A stretch of 64,000 nucleotides of DNA. Source: Arthrobacter globiformis (GTDB taxonomy: Bacteria; Actinomycetota; Actinomycetes; Actinomycetales; Micrococcaceae). Every line of letters starts with the position of its first letter. Within the stretch, counting starts at the first letter, position 1. The notes beneath the pieces were generated by a model, which worked only from the letters and a program-made list of their open reading frames with translations, was not told where the DNA came from and did not search any database. The stretch spans positions 2,480,001-2,544,000 of the forward strand of contig NZ_JAUSZX010000001.1 of assembly GCF_030818015.1 (NCBI RefSeq), given 5' to 3'. Position numbers and translations under genes: made by a program. This document shows positions 34,026-43,819 of this stretch, one piece after another.

Positions 34026-37000
34026 TTACCTCCCGGTGGTGAAGGTCCAGGTTGTGCTGGCCAGTGGGTTGCCGCCGGCGTCCCGGATTGCTGCAGCCCC
34101 GCCGGTCAGCGCGGCGGTGTAGCGGGTACTTGCCGCCAGGGTCGCTGAGGGGTTGAGCGTGGCTACCCGGGTGGTGGCGTTGTAAGTCACGACCGCGGTG
34201 ATGGAGGTGGTGCCGTTCTTCAGGGTGAACGTGGTGCCGCTGACACCGGTGACGTTTTCACTGAAGGTGGCGGTGATGTTTGCCGTGCGGGAAACGCCGG
34301 TCGCGCCGGAGGCGGCGGTGCGGCTGGTGATGGTGGGGGCTGGACCGGTGGTGAAGGTCCAGCTTGAGGTCGCAGCCGGGTTGCCGGCCGTGTCGCGGAT
34401 CGCGGCGGTACCGCCGGTCAGGGTAGCGGTGTATTTGGTATCGGCTGTGAGGTTGGCTGACGGGTTAAGGGTCGCGACCCGGGTGGTGGCGTTGTAGGAG
34501 ACTGCTGCCGTTATTGCTGTTCCTGCCGCGTTCTTCAGGGTGAATGTGGTGCCGCTGACACCGGTCACGTTTTCGTTGAAGGTGGCGGTGATGTTGGCGG
34601 TGGTGGAGGCGGCGAAGGCTCCTGTCCCGGGGGTGCGGGTGGTGATGGTGGGTGCGGGTCCGGTGATGAAGGTCCAACTGGTTGTTGCCAGCGGGTTGTT
34701 GGCTCCGTCCCTGATGGCCGAGGGGCTGCCGGTCAGGGTGGCGGTGTATTTCGTGTCCGGGACCAGGGCAGCGGTTGGGTCAAGAATCCACTGGTTGGTG
34801 GTTCCGTTGCGGGTGATCGTGGCTGCTACGGCTGTTCCGGCGGTGTTCTTCAAGGTGAAGGTGGTGCCGCTGACACCCTGGACTGTTTCGTTGAACGTGG
34901 CGGTGATGTTGGCGGTGGTGCTGACGGTGGTCTCCGCCGGGGCCGGTGCCCGTGTTGTCAGGGTGGGTGCGGCCGTGTCGGGCGGTGGGGCGGTGGTGAA
35001 GGTCCAGGTTGATGTTGTCAGCGCGTTGTTGGCGGCGTCCCGGATTCCGGAGGCTCCGCCGGTAAGTGCGGCTGTGTAGGTGTTGTTGGCTGCGAGGCTG
35101 GCAGTCGGGTCAAGAGTGGCCACGCGGGTTGCGGAGTCGTAGGTGACCGTGGCGGGTATGGCGGTTCCTGCTGCGTCCTTGAGGGTGAAGGTGGCGGCGC
35201 TGACGCCTTGGACGGCTTCGCTGAAGGTGGCGGTGACGTTGGCTGTGGTGTCGACGTTGGTGGCCGCCGTTGATGGTGTCCATGCGGTTAGGGTGGGCGC
35301 GGTGGTGTCGGGCGGGGGCGCGGTGGTGAAGGTCCAGCTGGTGGTCGTGAGCTGGTTGTTCGTGGCGTCCCTGATGGCGGCCGGGCCGCCGGTGAGCGTG
35401 GCCGTGTATGTGGTGCCTGCGGCAAGGTTCGCTGTCGGGTCCAGGATCCACTGATTTGTGGCTCCGTTGCGGGTGACGTCGGCTATTACCGGGGTGCCGG
35501 AAGCGTCCTGGAGGGTCATCGTGGTGTTGCTGACGCCTTGGACGTCTTCGCTGAAGGTGGCTGTGACGGTGGCCGTGGTGCTCACATTTAGGGCGGTGTC
35601 GGCAGGCGTGTGCCCCGCGACGGTGGGCGCCAGGGTGTCTGCCGGGCCGATGCGCCATGAATATGTCGCGGGCGCGCCGACATTGCCGGCTGCATCGGTG
35701 GAGCGGACGTTGAAGGTGTAGTTGCCGTCGACCTGGGCATCGTAGGTTTGCGGGGAGCTGCAGGTAGGATCCCAGGACGTGTTGGTCGGCATCAGCTGGC
35801 ATTCGGACGTTGCTCCGGCTTCCCGGGTGAAGTTCAACGTTGGTGTGTTGTCCAGTGTGGGGTTTGATGGAAACGGTGCCGAGACGGTCGTCGAAGGCGC
35901 GGTCGTATCCACGGTGATTGTCAGTGCCAGTGAGACCAGGTACTGGGGTGCGGCGGGGTCGACGGGAATTCCGTTCGGATCCAGCGTGTAGGCGGGATTG
36001 GGTGTGCGTGTCTGGATCTTGTGGGACCCCGGTGCCATGGGGGACGCGGGCGAGAGGGAGTATGCAGTGCCGTCCGAGACGGCTGACGCTACCGCGGCCC
36101 CGTCCACGAGCAGCTCTACGGTGGTACCGGCCGGGCCGGTGCCCGGAACGGTGCCGGTGAACGTTGGCGTGGTGGCGTTGGTGATGTTGTCGGTGCCGGA
36201 CCGGCCGCTGTCACCGGCTGCGGTCAGATCGGGAACGGACGGAGCGGCATCGGCGCCATCGTAGATCAGGCCCTGCACAGTGAACGTACTGACGGTCAGG
36301 ACGTCAACACCGGGGCCTCCGGCGTCGGGTCCTTCCACGGTGACGAAGTTGTTCCCGGATGGGGCTCCAGTTACCGGGCGGGCCGTGTTGATGTCACCCA
36401 GGGTGCCAGGGGCGGCTCCGACCTGTTTGAGGAAGCTCGCTGTGGTACCTACTTTGTAGTCACCGAGGAAGGCTTCGCCGACCCCCGCCCAGTCACAAGG
36501 CGTCGTGGCGCTGGGAGCGCAGACTCCGGCGTCAATGGTTTGCTTGATCCGGCCGAGGGTGGGGACTTTTTTGTCGGGAGCGGCAACGAAGGTGTTAACG
36601 CCGTAAGGGTGTGTGATTTTGTACGATGCCCCGGCTTTGAGGTTATCCACGATGAAGCGGAGCCGGCCAAAGCCCATCTGCTCCCCGGGGACGACGGCTC
36701 CGTTGAGGTGGGCTCCTTCCAGGGCCGCTTCGTAGAGGAGGTTCCCGCTCGTGGCGCTGGCCTGGAACCAGAAGGCCTCCTCCGGGAAATTGTCCGGATA
36801 GGATGCCGGCTTTGCCGCGTCCGGGGGCTCGGAGAGGCACCCGGCACCAGCCATGTAGCACAGCTGCAGTTTGACGTTGCCGTCCGAATACCAGGTGGGA
36901 AAGCCGTTCTGTGGGTCTACGGCACCCATTCCGGCCACTGCCGCCTGCACCGGGGCAATGCCCAGCGGTGCCAGCGCAGCCGCCAGCATGGTTGTGGACA

Positions 37001-37112
37001 CTGCGGTCGCCAACCACCGGCGCAGCCCTGAGGCCCCGGGCCGGGGCACCGGGTCCCGCCCGCCAGAGCTCTTGGCGCGGGTGGCGCGTTTGGCATCGAA
37101 ATTCTTGATCAT
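34026..37112 (-). CDS. Large secreted protein with Ig-like repeats
   Basis: A 1028-residue protein. Long basic N-terminus, signal peptide (WLATAVSTTMLAAALAPLGI to APVQA), a unique N-terminal domain to about residue 280 with several cysteines, two other beta domains (one ending in a Ser/Thr region with VDTTAP), then five repeats of about 95 residues. Each repeat has NITATFSE-x-V-GVS-T-FTL ... YTATLTGG-AAIRD ... TSWTFTT, the Big_5/SbsA-like Ig fold. No LPXTG or membrane anchor at the C-terminus, so it is released or held by non-covalent wall binding. Likely an adhesin or cell-surface layer protein. A truncated paralogue is at 18190. Confidence 0.85.
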   Translation of the reverse strand: MIKNFDAKRATRAKSSGGRDPVPRPGASGLRRWLATAVSTTMLAAALAPLGIAPVQAAVAGMGAVDPQNGFPTWYSDGNVKLQLCYMAGAGCLSEPPDAAKPASYPDNFPEEAFWFQASATSGNLLYEAALEGAHLNGAVVPGEQMGFGRLRFIVDNLKAGASYKITHPYGVNTFVAAPDKKVPTLGRIKQTIDAGVCAPSATTPCDWAGVGEAFLGDYKVGTTASFLKQVGAAPGTLGDINTARPVTGAPSGNNFVTVEGPDAGGPGVDVLTVSTFTVQGLIYDGADAAPSVPDLTAAGDSGRSGTDNITNATTPTFTGTVPGTGPAGTTVELLVDGAAVASAVSDGTAYSLSPASPMAPGSHKIQTRTPNPAYTLDPNGIPVDPAAPQYLVSLALTITVDTTAPSTTVSAPFPSNPTLDNTPTLNFTREAGATSECQLMPTNTSWDPTCSSPQTYDAQVDGNYTFNVRSTDAAGNVGAPATYSWRIGPADTLAPTVAGHTPADTALNVSTTATVTATFSEDVQGVSNTTMTLQDASGTPVIADVTRNGATNQWILDPTANLAAGTTYTATLTGGPAAIRDATNNQLTTTSWTFTTAPPPDTTAPTLTAWTPSTAATNVDTTANVTATFSEAVQGVSAATFTLKDAAGTAIPATVTYDSATRVATLDPTASLAANNTYTAALTGGASGIRDAANNALTTSTWTFTTAPPPDTAAPTLTTRAPAPAETTVSTTANITATFNETVQGVSGTTFTLKNTAGTAVAATITRNGTTNQWILDPTAALVPDTKYTATLTGSPSAIRDGANNPLATTSWTFITGPAPTITTRTPGTGAFAASTTANITATFNENVTGVSGTTFTLKNAAGTAITAAVSYNATTRVATLNPSANLTADTKYTATLTGGTAAIRDTAGNPAATSSWTFTTGPAPTITSRTAASGATGVSRTANITATFSENVTGVSGTTFTLKNGTTSITAVVTYNATTRVATLNPSATLAASTRYTAALTGGAAAIRDAGGNPLASTTWTFTTGR

Positions 37113-38009
37113 GCTCTCATCCCCTGTTGAGTATTTTCTCCAGAGACCGGGGCCTCAGAAGCGCGAGCTGTGGTGTCGCGCTGAGGTCAAGGACTAACAG
37201 GGAGATCTTGCAAACATCCTTGATGGAGCTTGGGCACCACGCATCGCGACTGAATCCGCCTCGCCGGCGGGAAGTCCGCCCGGGCCGCCCATTTGGGGGG
37301 ACCCTCTATCGCATAGTGAAGAAAGCCCTCGTCGCCTCAACAGCCGTCGCCCCACTATTGCTGGCCGTTCCGCTCATGTAACCAGAGCCCGTGGCCCGGG
37401 CCTGCTGACTGTCAGCGATTCAAGACAGGGCCCCGCATCCGAGGGGTCTGAGGCCGGTCCGCAGGATTCGCGGCGGGTGCCGCCTACACCATGGGCGGAC
37501 CCGACCTCGGAGCCAGGATCATCAAACTCACGAAATAGCCCGGCACACGACCCAATCGACCAGAGGGCCCCGCAAAAAAACCGACCGGTCCGGCCAAAGC
37601 CCGTACGCCTAGACAAGGGCATCGGCCGACCGCTCCGGAGAAACTGGCGTGACTCTTTCCCGGATCAAGACGCTCGAGGGCCGACCGGGGGACATGGAAG
37701 GTCTTCACCTGCGGCACAATGAACCAGGGAGCCAAAGGATGGAGAAGCGAAGGTGCACTCCGTCGCCGACGGAACAAACGCTGTCGCCGGCATCCGCAGC
37801 AGCCATCCTGACCTGATCGTGTTGGACCTGGGCATGCCGACAAGGCTCCCGTGTTCGGTGAGGGATCGGCCTGCCGGCAGCGACTCCTTCCCCCATCAAC
37901 ATGGTGTCTCAAAACCTCTGTGCCTCGAAACCTTAGTGTTGAGAGGCGTCTTTCCGGACACAAGAAAGTCCAACCACTCGCCGTCCTGGTCTGGGTCCCG
38001 CTCAACCCG
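37113..38009. other. Remnant-rich intergenic stretch
   Basis: Holds two recognisable fragments: a signal-peptide-like start (GTG at 37316, MKKALVASTAVAPLLLAVPL then stop at 37381) and a response-regulator fragment described separately. No complete gene. Confidence 0.4.
37745..37845 (+). pseudogene. Response-regulator receiver fragment
   Basis: VHSVADGTNAVAGIRSSHPD then LIVLDLGMPT: the helix 2 to beta 3 segment of a receiver domain with the phospho-acceptor Asp. No start codon context and nothing recognisable afterwards. Confidence 0.5.
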
Positions 38010-38516
38010 CTAATCAGCGCCGGACGAGACGGGCGGCGGCTGCCATCCCTCCTGCTCCCGGATGGCTCGCTGGATCCGCAGACTGATCTCGCGCAGCTGA
38101 CCCCGTTGGGCGTTTGTGAGAGGCTCGAGGACTAATTCGGTGACCGTCTGAGCTTGTACGGGAGTGGCCTCTTCGAGCATCTCCAGCCCGGCCTGGGTCA
38201 GGGTGGCCAGGGTTGACCGCCCGTCCAAAGGGTCTCGAGTGCGCTGTACCCAGCCCCGGCCTTCAATCCGCGACACGGCTCGAGAGAGCCGTGAGAGCGA
38301 GCTGTTCGCATAGCTGGCCAGGACGGTCATCCTGAGGGCGTGGTCCGGCGCGTCAGCCAATGCGAACAGGATGCCGTACTCGAAGTGTGTGAGATCGAAA
38401 CACCGAACCAGAGGGGCGTCGAGGGCGGGCGGTAACCATTCCAGTACCGTCGCAAGGGCCGCCCACGTCGTTAGGTCATCTCCTGTGAGACTATTCGGGG
38501 CGCTGGAATCACTCAT
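38010..38516 (-). CDS. MarR-family regulator 1
   Basis: A 168-residue MarR protein: FDLTHFEYGILFALADAPDH, LASYANSSLSRLSRAVSRIE (recognition helix) and VQRTRDPLDGRSTLATLT (wing). Divergent from the SDR gene, with two identical TTGCTTGACTGAGCAAG palindromes in the 91-bp gap. It probably represses both. Confidence 0.88.
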   Translation of the reverse strand: MSDSSAPNSLTGDDLTTWAALATVLEWLPPALDAPLVRCFDLTHFEYGILFALADAPDHALRMTVLASYANSSLSRLSRAVSRIEGRGWVQRTRDPLDGRSTLATLTQAGLEMLEEATPVQAQTVTELVLEPLTNAQRGQLREISLRIQRAIREQEGWQPPPVSSGAD

Positions 38517-38533
38517 TCATACAGGTTACAAGG

Positions 38534-38550
38534 TTGCTTGACTGAGCAAG
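38534..38550. promoter_or_regulatory. MarR operator, site 1
   Basis: TTGCTTGACTGAGCAAG: palindrome TTGCT-N6-AGCAA. Directly repeated at 38567 with a 33-bp period (three helical turns). Confidence 0.7.
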
Positions 38551-38566
38551 CAAAATGAGGCTAATT

Positions 38567-38583
38567 TTGCTTGACTGAGCAAG
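38567..38583. promoter_or_regulatory. MarR operator, site 2
   Basis: Second copy of TTGCTTGACTGAGCAAG, 25 bp before the SDR start and overlapping its likely promoter. Confidence 0.7.
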
Positions 38584-38607
38584 TAAAAGCTAAGAGGTGA
38601 AACGACC

Positions 38608-39399
38608 ATGGATATGCAGCTGGCAAACAAACGCGCTTTCATAAGCGGCTCAACGCAGGGGATCGGGTATTCGATCGCGAAAGCTCTTCTCCGGGAGGGC
38701 GTGGCAGTCGTTATCAACGGCCGTGACGACAGCCGGGTCCAGCAAGCGGTGAAGAACCTCGAAGCCGAAGTTCCCGGCGGGAGCGTGACCGGTATTGCGG
38801 CGGACTTTGCGGTCGCCGCCCAAGTGCAGCGCCTGCTCGCTGCACTCGGCGGCGTCGACATCCTCGTCAACAACGTCGGTCTCTTCGAGCTAAAACCCTT
38901 CGCCGAAATACCCGACGAGAACTGGTCGCGTTATTTTGACGTCAATGTGATGAGCGGGGTCAGACTGTCGCGAGAGCTGATGCCGGGGATGATCGACGCA
39001 GGATGGGGCCGGATCATCTTTGTTGGGAGCGAATCAGGTGTAAACATACCCGCTGACATGACGCACTACGGCGTGACCAAAGCAGGGATGCTCGCTTTGA
39101 GTAACGGTCTCGCCAAGCTCACCCGAGGTACCGGCGTGACGGTCAACACGATCCTGGGCGGCCCGACCTATTCAGACGGCGTCGCCAATACCGTCCGCGA
39201 CATCGCCGGGGCGCAGCGACTCTCCACGGAAGATTTGAAGGCGGTGATCATGGGCGAGAACCAAACGTCTCTGCTCGAGCGCTTCATCGAGCCGGACGAA
39301 ATCGCGACTCTCGCCGTTTATCTCTCGAGCCCGCTTTCCTCTGCAACGAACGGGGCTGCCGTGCGGGCCGACGGCGGAGTACTGACCACAATGCTTTGA
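38608..39399 (+). CDS. Short-chain dehydrogenase/reductase
   Basis: A 263-residue SDR. Cofactor motif ISGSTQGIG (classical TGxxxGIG variant), GRDD after beta 2 favouring NADP, NNVG, catalytic Ser in VGSESG and Tyr/Lys in HYGVTKAG. ATG behind AAGAGGTG. Substrate unknown. Controlled by the divergent MarR repressor, suggesting inducible detoxification. Confidence 0.9.
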   Translation: MDMQLANKRAFISGSTQGIGYSIAKALLREGVAVVINGRDDSRVQQAVKNLEAEVPGGSVTGIAADFAVAAQVQRLLAALGGVDILVNNVGLFELKPFAEIPDENWSRYFDVNVMSGVRLSRELMPGMIDAGWGRIIFVGSESGVNIPADMTHYGVTKAGMLALSNGLAKLTRGTGVTVNTILGGPTYSDGVANTVRDIAGAQRLSTEDLKAVIMGENQTSLLERFIEPDEIATLAVYLSSPLSSATNGAAVRADGGVLTTML

Positions 39400-39571
39400 C
39401 CGGCGCACGGTCGGCGCGCCAAATAACGGCGCGAAAACGCCGCCATTTACCGCTGCTATTCACTTCGAAAACCGCTATCTAGGTGCTCGTGGTGTCTTGT
39501 TCAGGGATCCTTTCCTTACGGAGCATCTGCTTTTCTGTACAACGAACACCGACTCACGGAAGACTGACGCC

Positions 39572-40135
39572 ATGCGCAACCTGACCTTCGGCATGAACGT
39601 GAGCGTGGACGGCTACATCGCCGCGCCAGGCGACGACCTCGGCTGGAGTGTACCGAGCGACGAGCTGTTCCAATGGTGGTCCGAACGGGTAGGGGCGACG
39701 GGCCTGGCGCTGTACGGGCGCAAACTGTGGGAGACGATGAGCGCCCACTGGCCGACCGCCGACCAGCAGCCTGGCGCCTCACCGGCGCAGATCGAGTTCG
39801 CCCGCCGCTGGCGGGACATGCCGAAAATGGTGTTCTCCTCGACGACCAGCACGGTCGACTGGAACACCCGCCTGTTCACCGGCGACGCGGTCACCGAGAT
39901 CACCCGGCTCAAGGCCGACGACGGCGGCTCCATGGACATCGGCGGTGCCACACTCGCCGCGGCGGCCATGCGGGCCGGGCTGATCGACGAGTACGCGATC
40001 GTCACCCATCCGGTCCTGGTGGGCGGCGGCACGCCGTTCTTCACAGCCCTGGACAACTGGGTGAACCTGAGCCTGGTGGAGACCCGGACGTTTCCCGACG
40101 GTGTGGTCCTGACCAGGTACGAGACCAGGCGCTGA
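39572..40135 (+). CDS. DHFR/RibD C-terminal-like reductase
   Basis: A 187-residue protein of the dihydrofolate-reductase-like family common in actinobacteria: MRNLTFGMNVSVDGYIAAPG, LYGRKLWETM, KMVFSSTTSTVDWNTRL, DIGGATLAAAAMRAGLIDEY and HPVLVGGGTPFF. A soluble NADPH-dependent reductase of unknown substrate. ATG at 39572 chosen over 39497 because the family starts with this motif. Confidence 0.87.
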   Translation: MRNLTFGMNVSVDGYIAAPGDDLGWSVPSDELFQWWSERVGATGLALYGRKLWETMSAHWPTADQQPGASPAQIEFARRWRDMPKMVFSSTTSTVDWNTRLFTGDAVTEITRLKADDGGSMDIGGATLAAAAMRAGLIDEYAIVTHPVLVGGGTPFFTALDNWVNLSLVETRTFPDGVVLTRYETRR

Positions 40136-40309
40136 GTGCCCGACGTCGGATCAGCGCGGGCTTCGGGCCACCCAAGGATTCGTGGCGCTGTGTTCCGAGG
40201 CGATCGTGACGTTCCTGCCGGATCCTGTTCTTCACCGCAGAGGATCCGGCAGGATAGGGATCCTCTTGCAGGCAGCCGAATCCTTCTCCTAATCCAACTT
40301 GACATGTCT

Positions 40310-41617
40310 CACAACCCATGGCCCTGACCCAGGTCAAGGTTTCGAGGTCCCCGCCGTCCCGGAGAATCCGCTGGAAGAGCTTGAAGTAGTCGTACTTGAC
40401 CGAATCCGTGCGGGGTTCGCCGTCGGGGCCGGTGAGGTGGCGATATCCGTCCACGACCGCGTTCGTGTCCGCTCGGGTCAGTTGCTCGGGCCGGGGTCCG
40501 TGTGGCCGGCGTGCCAGGGCGTCCGAGGGGACCTGGACGGTGCGAATGACGTCGCGGACCTGATCGGCTGCGAGGTCGAATTGGCGGGAGTAATCCTGGG
40601 CTGCCTGACGCAGCCAGTCCACCGTGATGGGGCGGAAATCGAGAGTTCCTTTGGAGCACATTGTGTGGGTTGTCCGGTCCTCGCGGAGGCCGATGACCGC
40701 GGCGTCCCAGACGTCCTCGGAGCGCATGTCCAGGCCCGAGTGACGGTAGCGCCAGCGGGCGGTGAGCAGGCCGGCGTGCCGGAGAAAAGCCGACGACGCC
40801 GGCGTCGGGGCGTGGCCGGGCCTGTTCGGTGTCCAGCAGTCTGTGGATGGAGCGGGCGCGGGTGTCCATGGCAACGCGGACGATCCTGCGCATCGTGGCA
40901 GGCAGGATCCAGTATGAATTCCGGTCCCGTTCCTGGAGGACGAGCAGCAACTCAGTGCGAAGGATCGGTGGCAGATCGATGAAGGAGAACTCGTGACGGT
41001 GGTAGCGGATGTCCAGGGGACGTTCGACGGAGATGAAGGCTTCGTGGTCGACACCGAGTTTAGCGAGTTTCCGGAACATGGCGTGGTGCCACAGACACAG
41101 ACCGGACGCGCGCTGGTTCGATTCCTCCCCGCATCCCCGGGATGCGCACGCCTTGCCGGGCGGAAACATCTCATTCTCCGCCGCGGCGAAGTCCTCGATG
41201 GTGGGCCGTTGCTGTCCGTTGTCCGAGCTGTGGTGCCAGCGTGCGTAATGCCGGTTGCAGAGTCCCTTGATCATGCCCATGGCCCGGCAGCCCTGCCCGG
41301 CTGAGCCGACTATGCAGCGCGGGTGGGTTCGGGTCCAAGTCCCGGCGCCGGGTCGGCACAGGTTCAGCACCTGGTTCGCCGCCGGTGCAGGAACGGCAGA
41401 GACGACCTGTGACGGTAGCGACCCGGGGGCACCCCGGCGTCGGGCAGGCATAGATTCCGGTTAACGGATGGTCCGGGTCTGTAGCGAACAGCCATAACCG
41501 GGCGTCCCATTCCCCGGAACGCCAGGGGTGTTCCAGCATGGATTCCAGAAAGGCGAGGTATGAACCCGCCTCGGGCACCGGTGATTCACGGCGCAGGAAG
41601 TCGGCGGCGGCGGTCAC
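40310..41617 (-). pseudogene. Second recombinase of a broken two/three-gene integrase element
   Basis: GTG start behind GGAGGCGC, reading VTAAADFLRRESPVPEAGSY. It carries several paired-cysteine/histidine motifs (CPTPGCPRVA ... LCRSC; CNRHYARW; CASRGCGEE ... LCLWH), then FSFIDLPPILRTELLLVLQE and TVDWLRQAAQDYSRQFDLA. Frame changes near 41390 and 40800, and the catalytic half is missing after WVRAMG. The layout, directly after a tyrosine recombinase, resembles actinobacterial recombinase pairs/trios (RIT or Tn554 tnpA/tnpB-like). Inactive. Confidence 0.55.
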
Positions 41618-42658
41618 TGCTGCGCCTCCCGGTTCGGCTGCGTTCCTTCCACCGCGCTTCGAAGCTCCTCCGGCGCGGGGTGAGATAAATGGACGCCGAG
41701 GCCAGGGGCCTGTGGCCCAGCAGTGCCATGATGACATCCGGGTCGACCTTGGCCCGCGCCCAGCCGGTGGCTGCGGTATTCCGGAACTGATGTGCCCTGA
41801 CCGGCAGACCCGTGGCCTTCCCGATAGCCGTGAGCATGTTGTGAAGCCCCGAGTATCCCAGCGGCGCCGGGCTCTGACCGGTCGTAGACAGAAACACTGC
41901 GTCGGGCTGGTGGCGCCAAGGGAACTGTATCTCTGCGCCATGTAGGCCGAATGCACCTCGCAAACATCAGCTGGCACCGGGACATTTCGTTCATATGGTG
42001 ACTTGGCCCAGGCACCGTTCGGGTTGCTGCGCCTTTCGATGTGGACGTGGGGTCCTGGGATTGTGCAGCCCAGATGGCCGGAGTCGGGCAGCATGTGCAT
42101 GTCCTCCAGCCTCAGACCGAGCGCTTCACCGGCACGCAGACCGCAACGCAGCATTAGCAGCACCAGGAGCCTGTCCCTCGGGCGATCGACAGCATCCAAA
42201 ATACGGTCGGCTTGTAACAGGGTGAGAACCACCGGTCGCCGCTTAATCTCGCGGGCCTTTGCCAGCCTTGCCGGAGCCATCTTCCACTGCCCCGCTAGTT
42301 TCAGAGAATCCGCTCCGGGGCGGCCTCCTTCGACGGTCGCCCAGAGGTCAGTCGCGAACCCGTGTGCCACGGCGTAGCGCAAGAACACCATCACGGCCGT
42401 CAAGTGGGCATTGACCGTCTTTCCTGAAAGCCGACCGCCGTTGGCATAGGGGCCTTCAAGACACGCCTTGTAAGCCGCTAGCTGATGGAAACGGAGCCCG
42501 GTCCAGGCCGTGCCCGTCTCCGCGCACCAGGACAGGAACCGCGCCAGCCTCAACTGGTAAGCCTTCTGAGTATTCACGGCACGCCCGAATGCGACAACCA
42601 CAGCGCGTAACCACGGAATTCTTCCCTCAGAACGAAACGGCCATCCACCACTACCCAC
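41586..42658 (-). pseudogene. Tyrosine recombinase, frameshifted
   Basis: Core-binding domain (RAVNTQKAYQLRLARFLSWC) and catalytic domain with the first Arg (LMLRCGLRAGEALGLR), then after a frame change near 41885 HQFRNTAATGWARAKVDPDV, MALLGHRPLASASIYL (H-x-x-R, LLGH, Tyr). All catalytic boxes exist but in two frames. About 350 residues, normal length. Candidate source of the tRNA att-like fragment at 30801. Confidence 0.72.
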
Positions 42659-42837
42659 ACGTTCGTGCCTTTGTCGACCGCACCCTGAACCGCTTGAAAA
42701 GTCACCACAAACGCAAGCTTTCCTGTCCGAATCAAGGCAAACAACAGCTAGGGCTGGACCAAGGGATTAACGATTACCAAACTGTGCTCACACGGAACGT
42801 ACTCGTTGTGTTGCCGGCCAGCTAAGGCCGCGTCGCC

Positions 42838-43521
42838 TTACGAGCTGAGACCTTGTCGGGACTCGCCGCGAAGCTCCTCAAGCTGACTCTTAAGCACCAG
42901 AATGCGCCGGATTTTCCGACGCCCGAGAAGTACACCTGTTATCGCAAGGACTGCGTAAAAAACCGCGCTGATCCAGTAAAACCAAATACCTTCCGGGTCG
43001 AGGCAGGAATCAAAGACGTTCAGAGCGATAAGGACAGCCATCAAAATCAGCCCCAGCCAGCGGCCGGAAACCAAGTCTCGCCGCCTCTTTTCAAGTGCGG
43101 GACCCCAGTCAGCAAAAAGACTGACAAGAGGTGGCGCACCTGTGCGAAGCGCCCCTTCCATTGCAGCGGACTGCTCATCGCTGAGCCTGCCATCGTCCTT
43201 GCGGACAACTCTCTCGAGGAGCGGGGAAAAGATAATGGACGCTGTGATGGCAATGGCAACGACCGGCCCGAGCGGCCACAGGCGATCCCGGAAGGATGTT
43301 TCCGGACCGAAGGCGACACCCACGGCCACCGCGATCTGGGTTCCCATTGCAATCTGGAGCATAGCGACCGCCCAGAAGGACGGTCGGGTCAAAACAGCGG
43401 CCGCCAAGTCGCCTTCATCAGTTACAGGCCCCCGTAGGTCATCGACCATGCCACTGCTCGTTGAAAGGACTCTACGCCGAACCAGCCACCGCCAAAAGGA
43501 CGTCCACCGAAACTTGGGCAC
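42838..43521 (-). CDS. Hypothetical membrane protein
   Basis: A 227-residue protein with four predicted membrane helices (two around residues 45-105, two around 155-200) separated by a hydrophilic, Asp/Glu/Arg-rich loop. C-terminus basic and helical. ATG start; the upstream region is AT-richer than the surroundings. No family recognised. Confidence 0.65.
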   Translation of the reverse strand: MPKFRWTSFWRWLVRRRVLSTSSGMVDDLRGPVTDEGDLAAAVLTRPSFWAVAMLQIAMGTQIAVAVGVAFGPETSFRDRLWPLGPVVAIAITASIIFSPLLERVVRKDDGRLSDEQSAAMEGALRTGAPPLVSLFADWGPALEKRRRDLVSGRWLGLILMAVLIALNVFDSCLDPEGIWFYWISAVFYAVLAITGVLLGRRKIRRILVLKSQLEELRGESRQGLSS

Positions 43522-43636
43522 TCATATGACACAGGGAGCGTCACCTGCAGGGAACCATCATCCCGAGCAGGTACATAACGGACGACCACGGCCATCCTCA
43601 CACGCATGCGAAAAAGAGTGAGTATAAAAGAGGACC

Positions 43637-43813
43637 GTGCTTCAACACACGAGTCTCTCAACGACATTGAGGCAAGATACACGCGGAGTCTGGCGCATCG
43701 GAGCCAGCGACATCGAAGACTACATCGCCGAGGCCTATCGCCGCACTGCCGAGCGGATCGCCGCCGGCGAGCTCAAGGATGATGAGAGGGAACGTGGCGC
43801 CGTGCAGGAGTGA
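43637..43813 (+). CDS. Excisionase-like HTH protein, shortened (copy A)
   Basis: A 58-residue frame whose second half, WRIGASDIEDYIAEAYRRTA, matches the C-terminal part of excisionase/MerR-type DNA-binding domains. The N-terminal helix-turn-helix has been replaced by unrelated sequence (VLQHTSLSTTLRQDTR). Copy B at 56850 keeps the full HTH but has stops. It precedes the lipoprotein gene on the other strand in both places. Possibly a remnant rather than a working gene. Confidence 0.4.
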   Translation: MLQHTSLSTTLRQDTRGVWRIGASDIEDYIAEAYRRTAERIAAGELKDDERERGAVQE

Positions 43814-43819
43814 CCCTCT

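Noticed and set aside
34026..37112. LPXTG-type cell wall anchor in the Ig-repeat protein
   Set aside because: The C-terminus ends with TWTFTTGR directly after the last repeat; no sorting signal or membrane segment.
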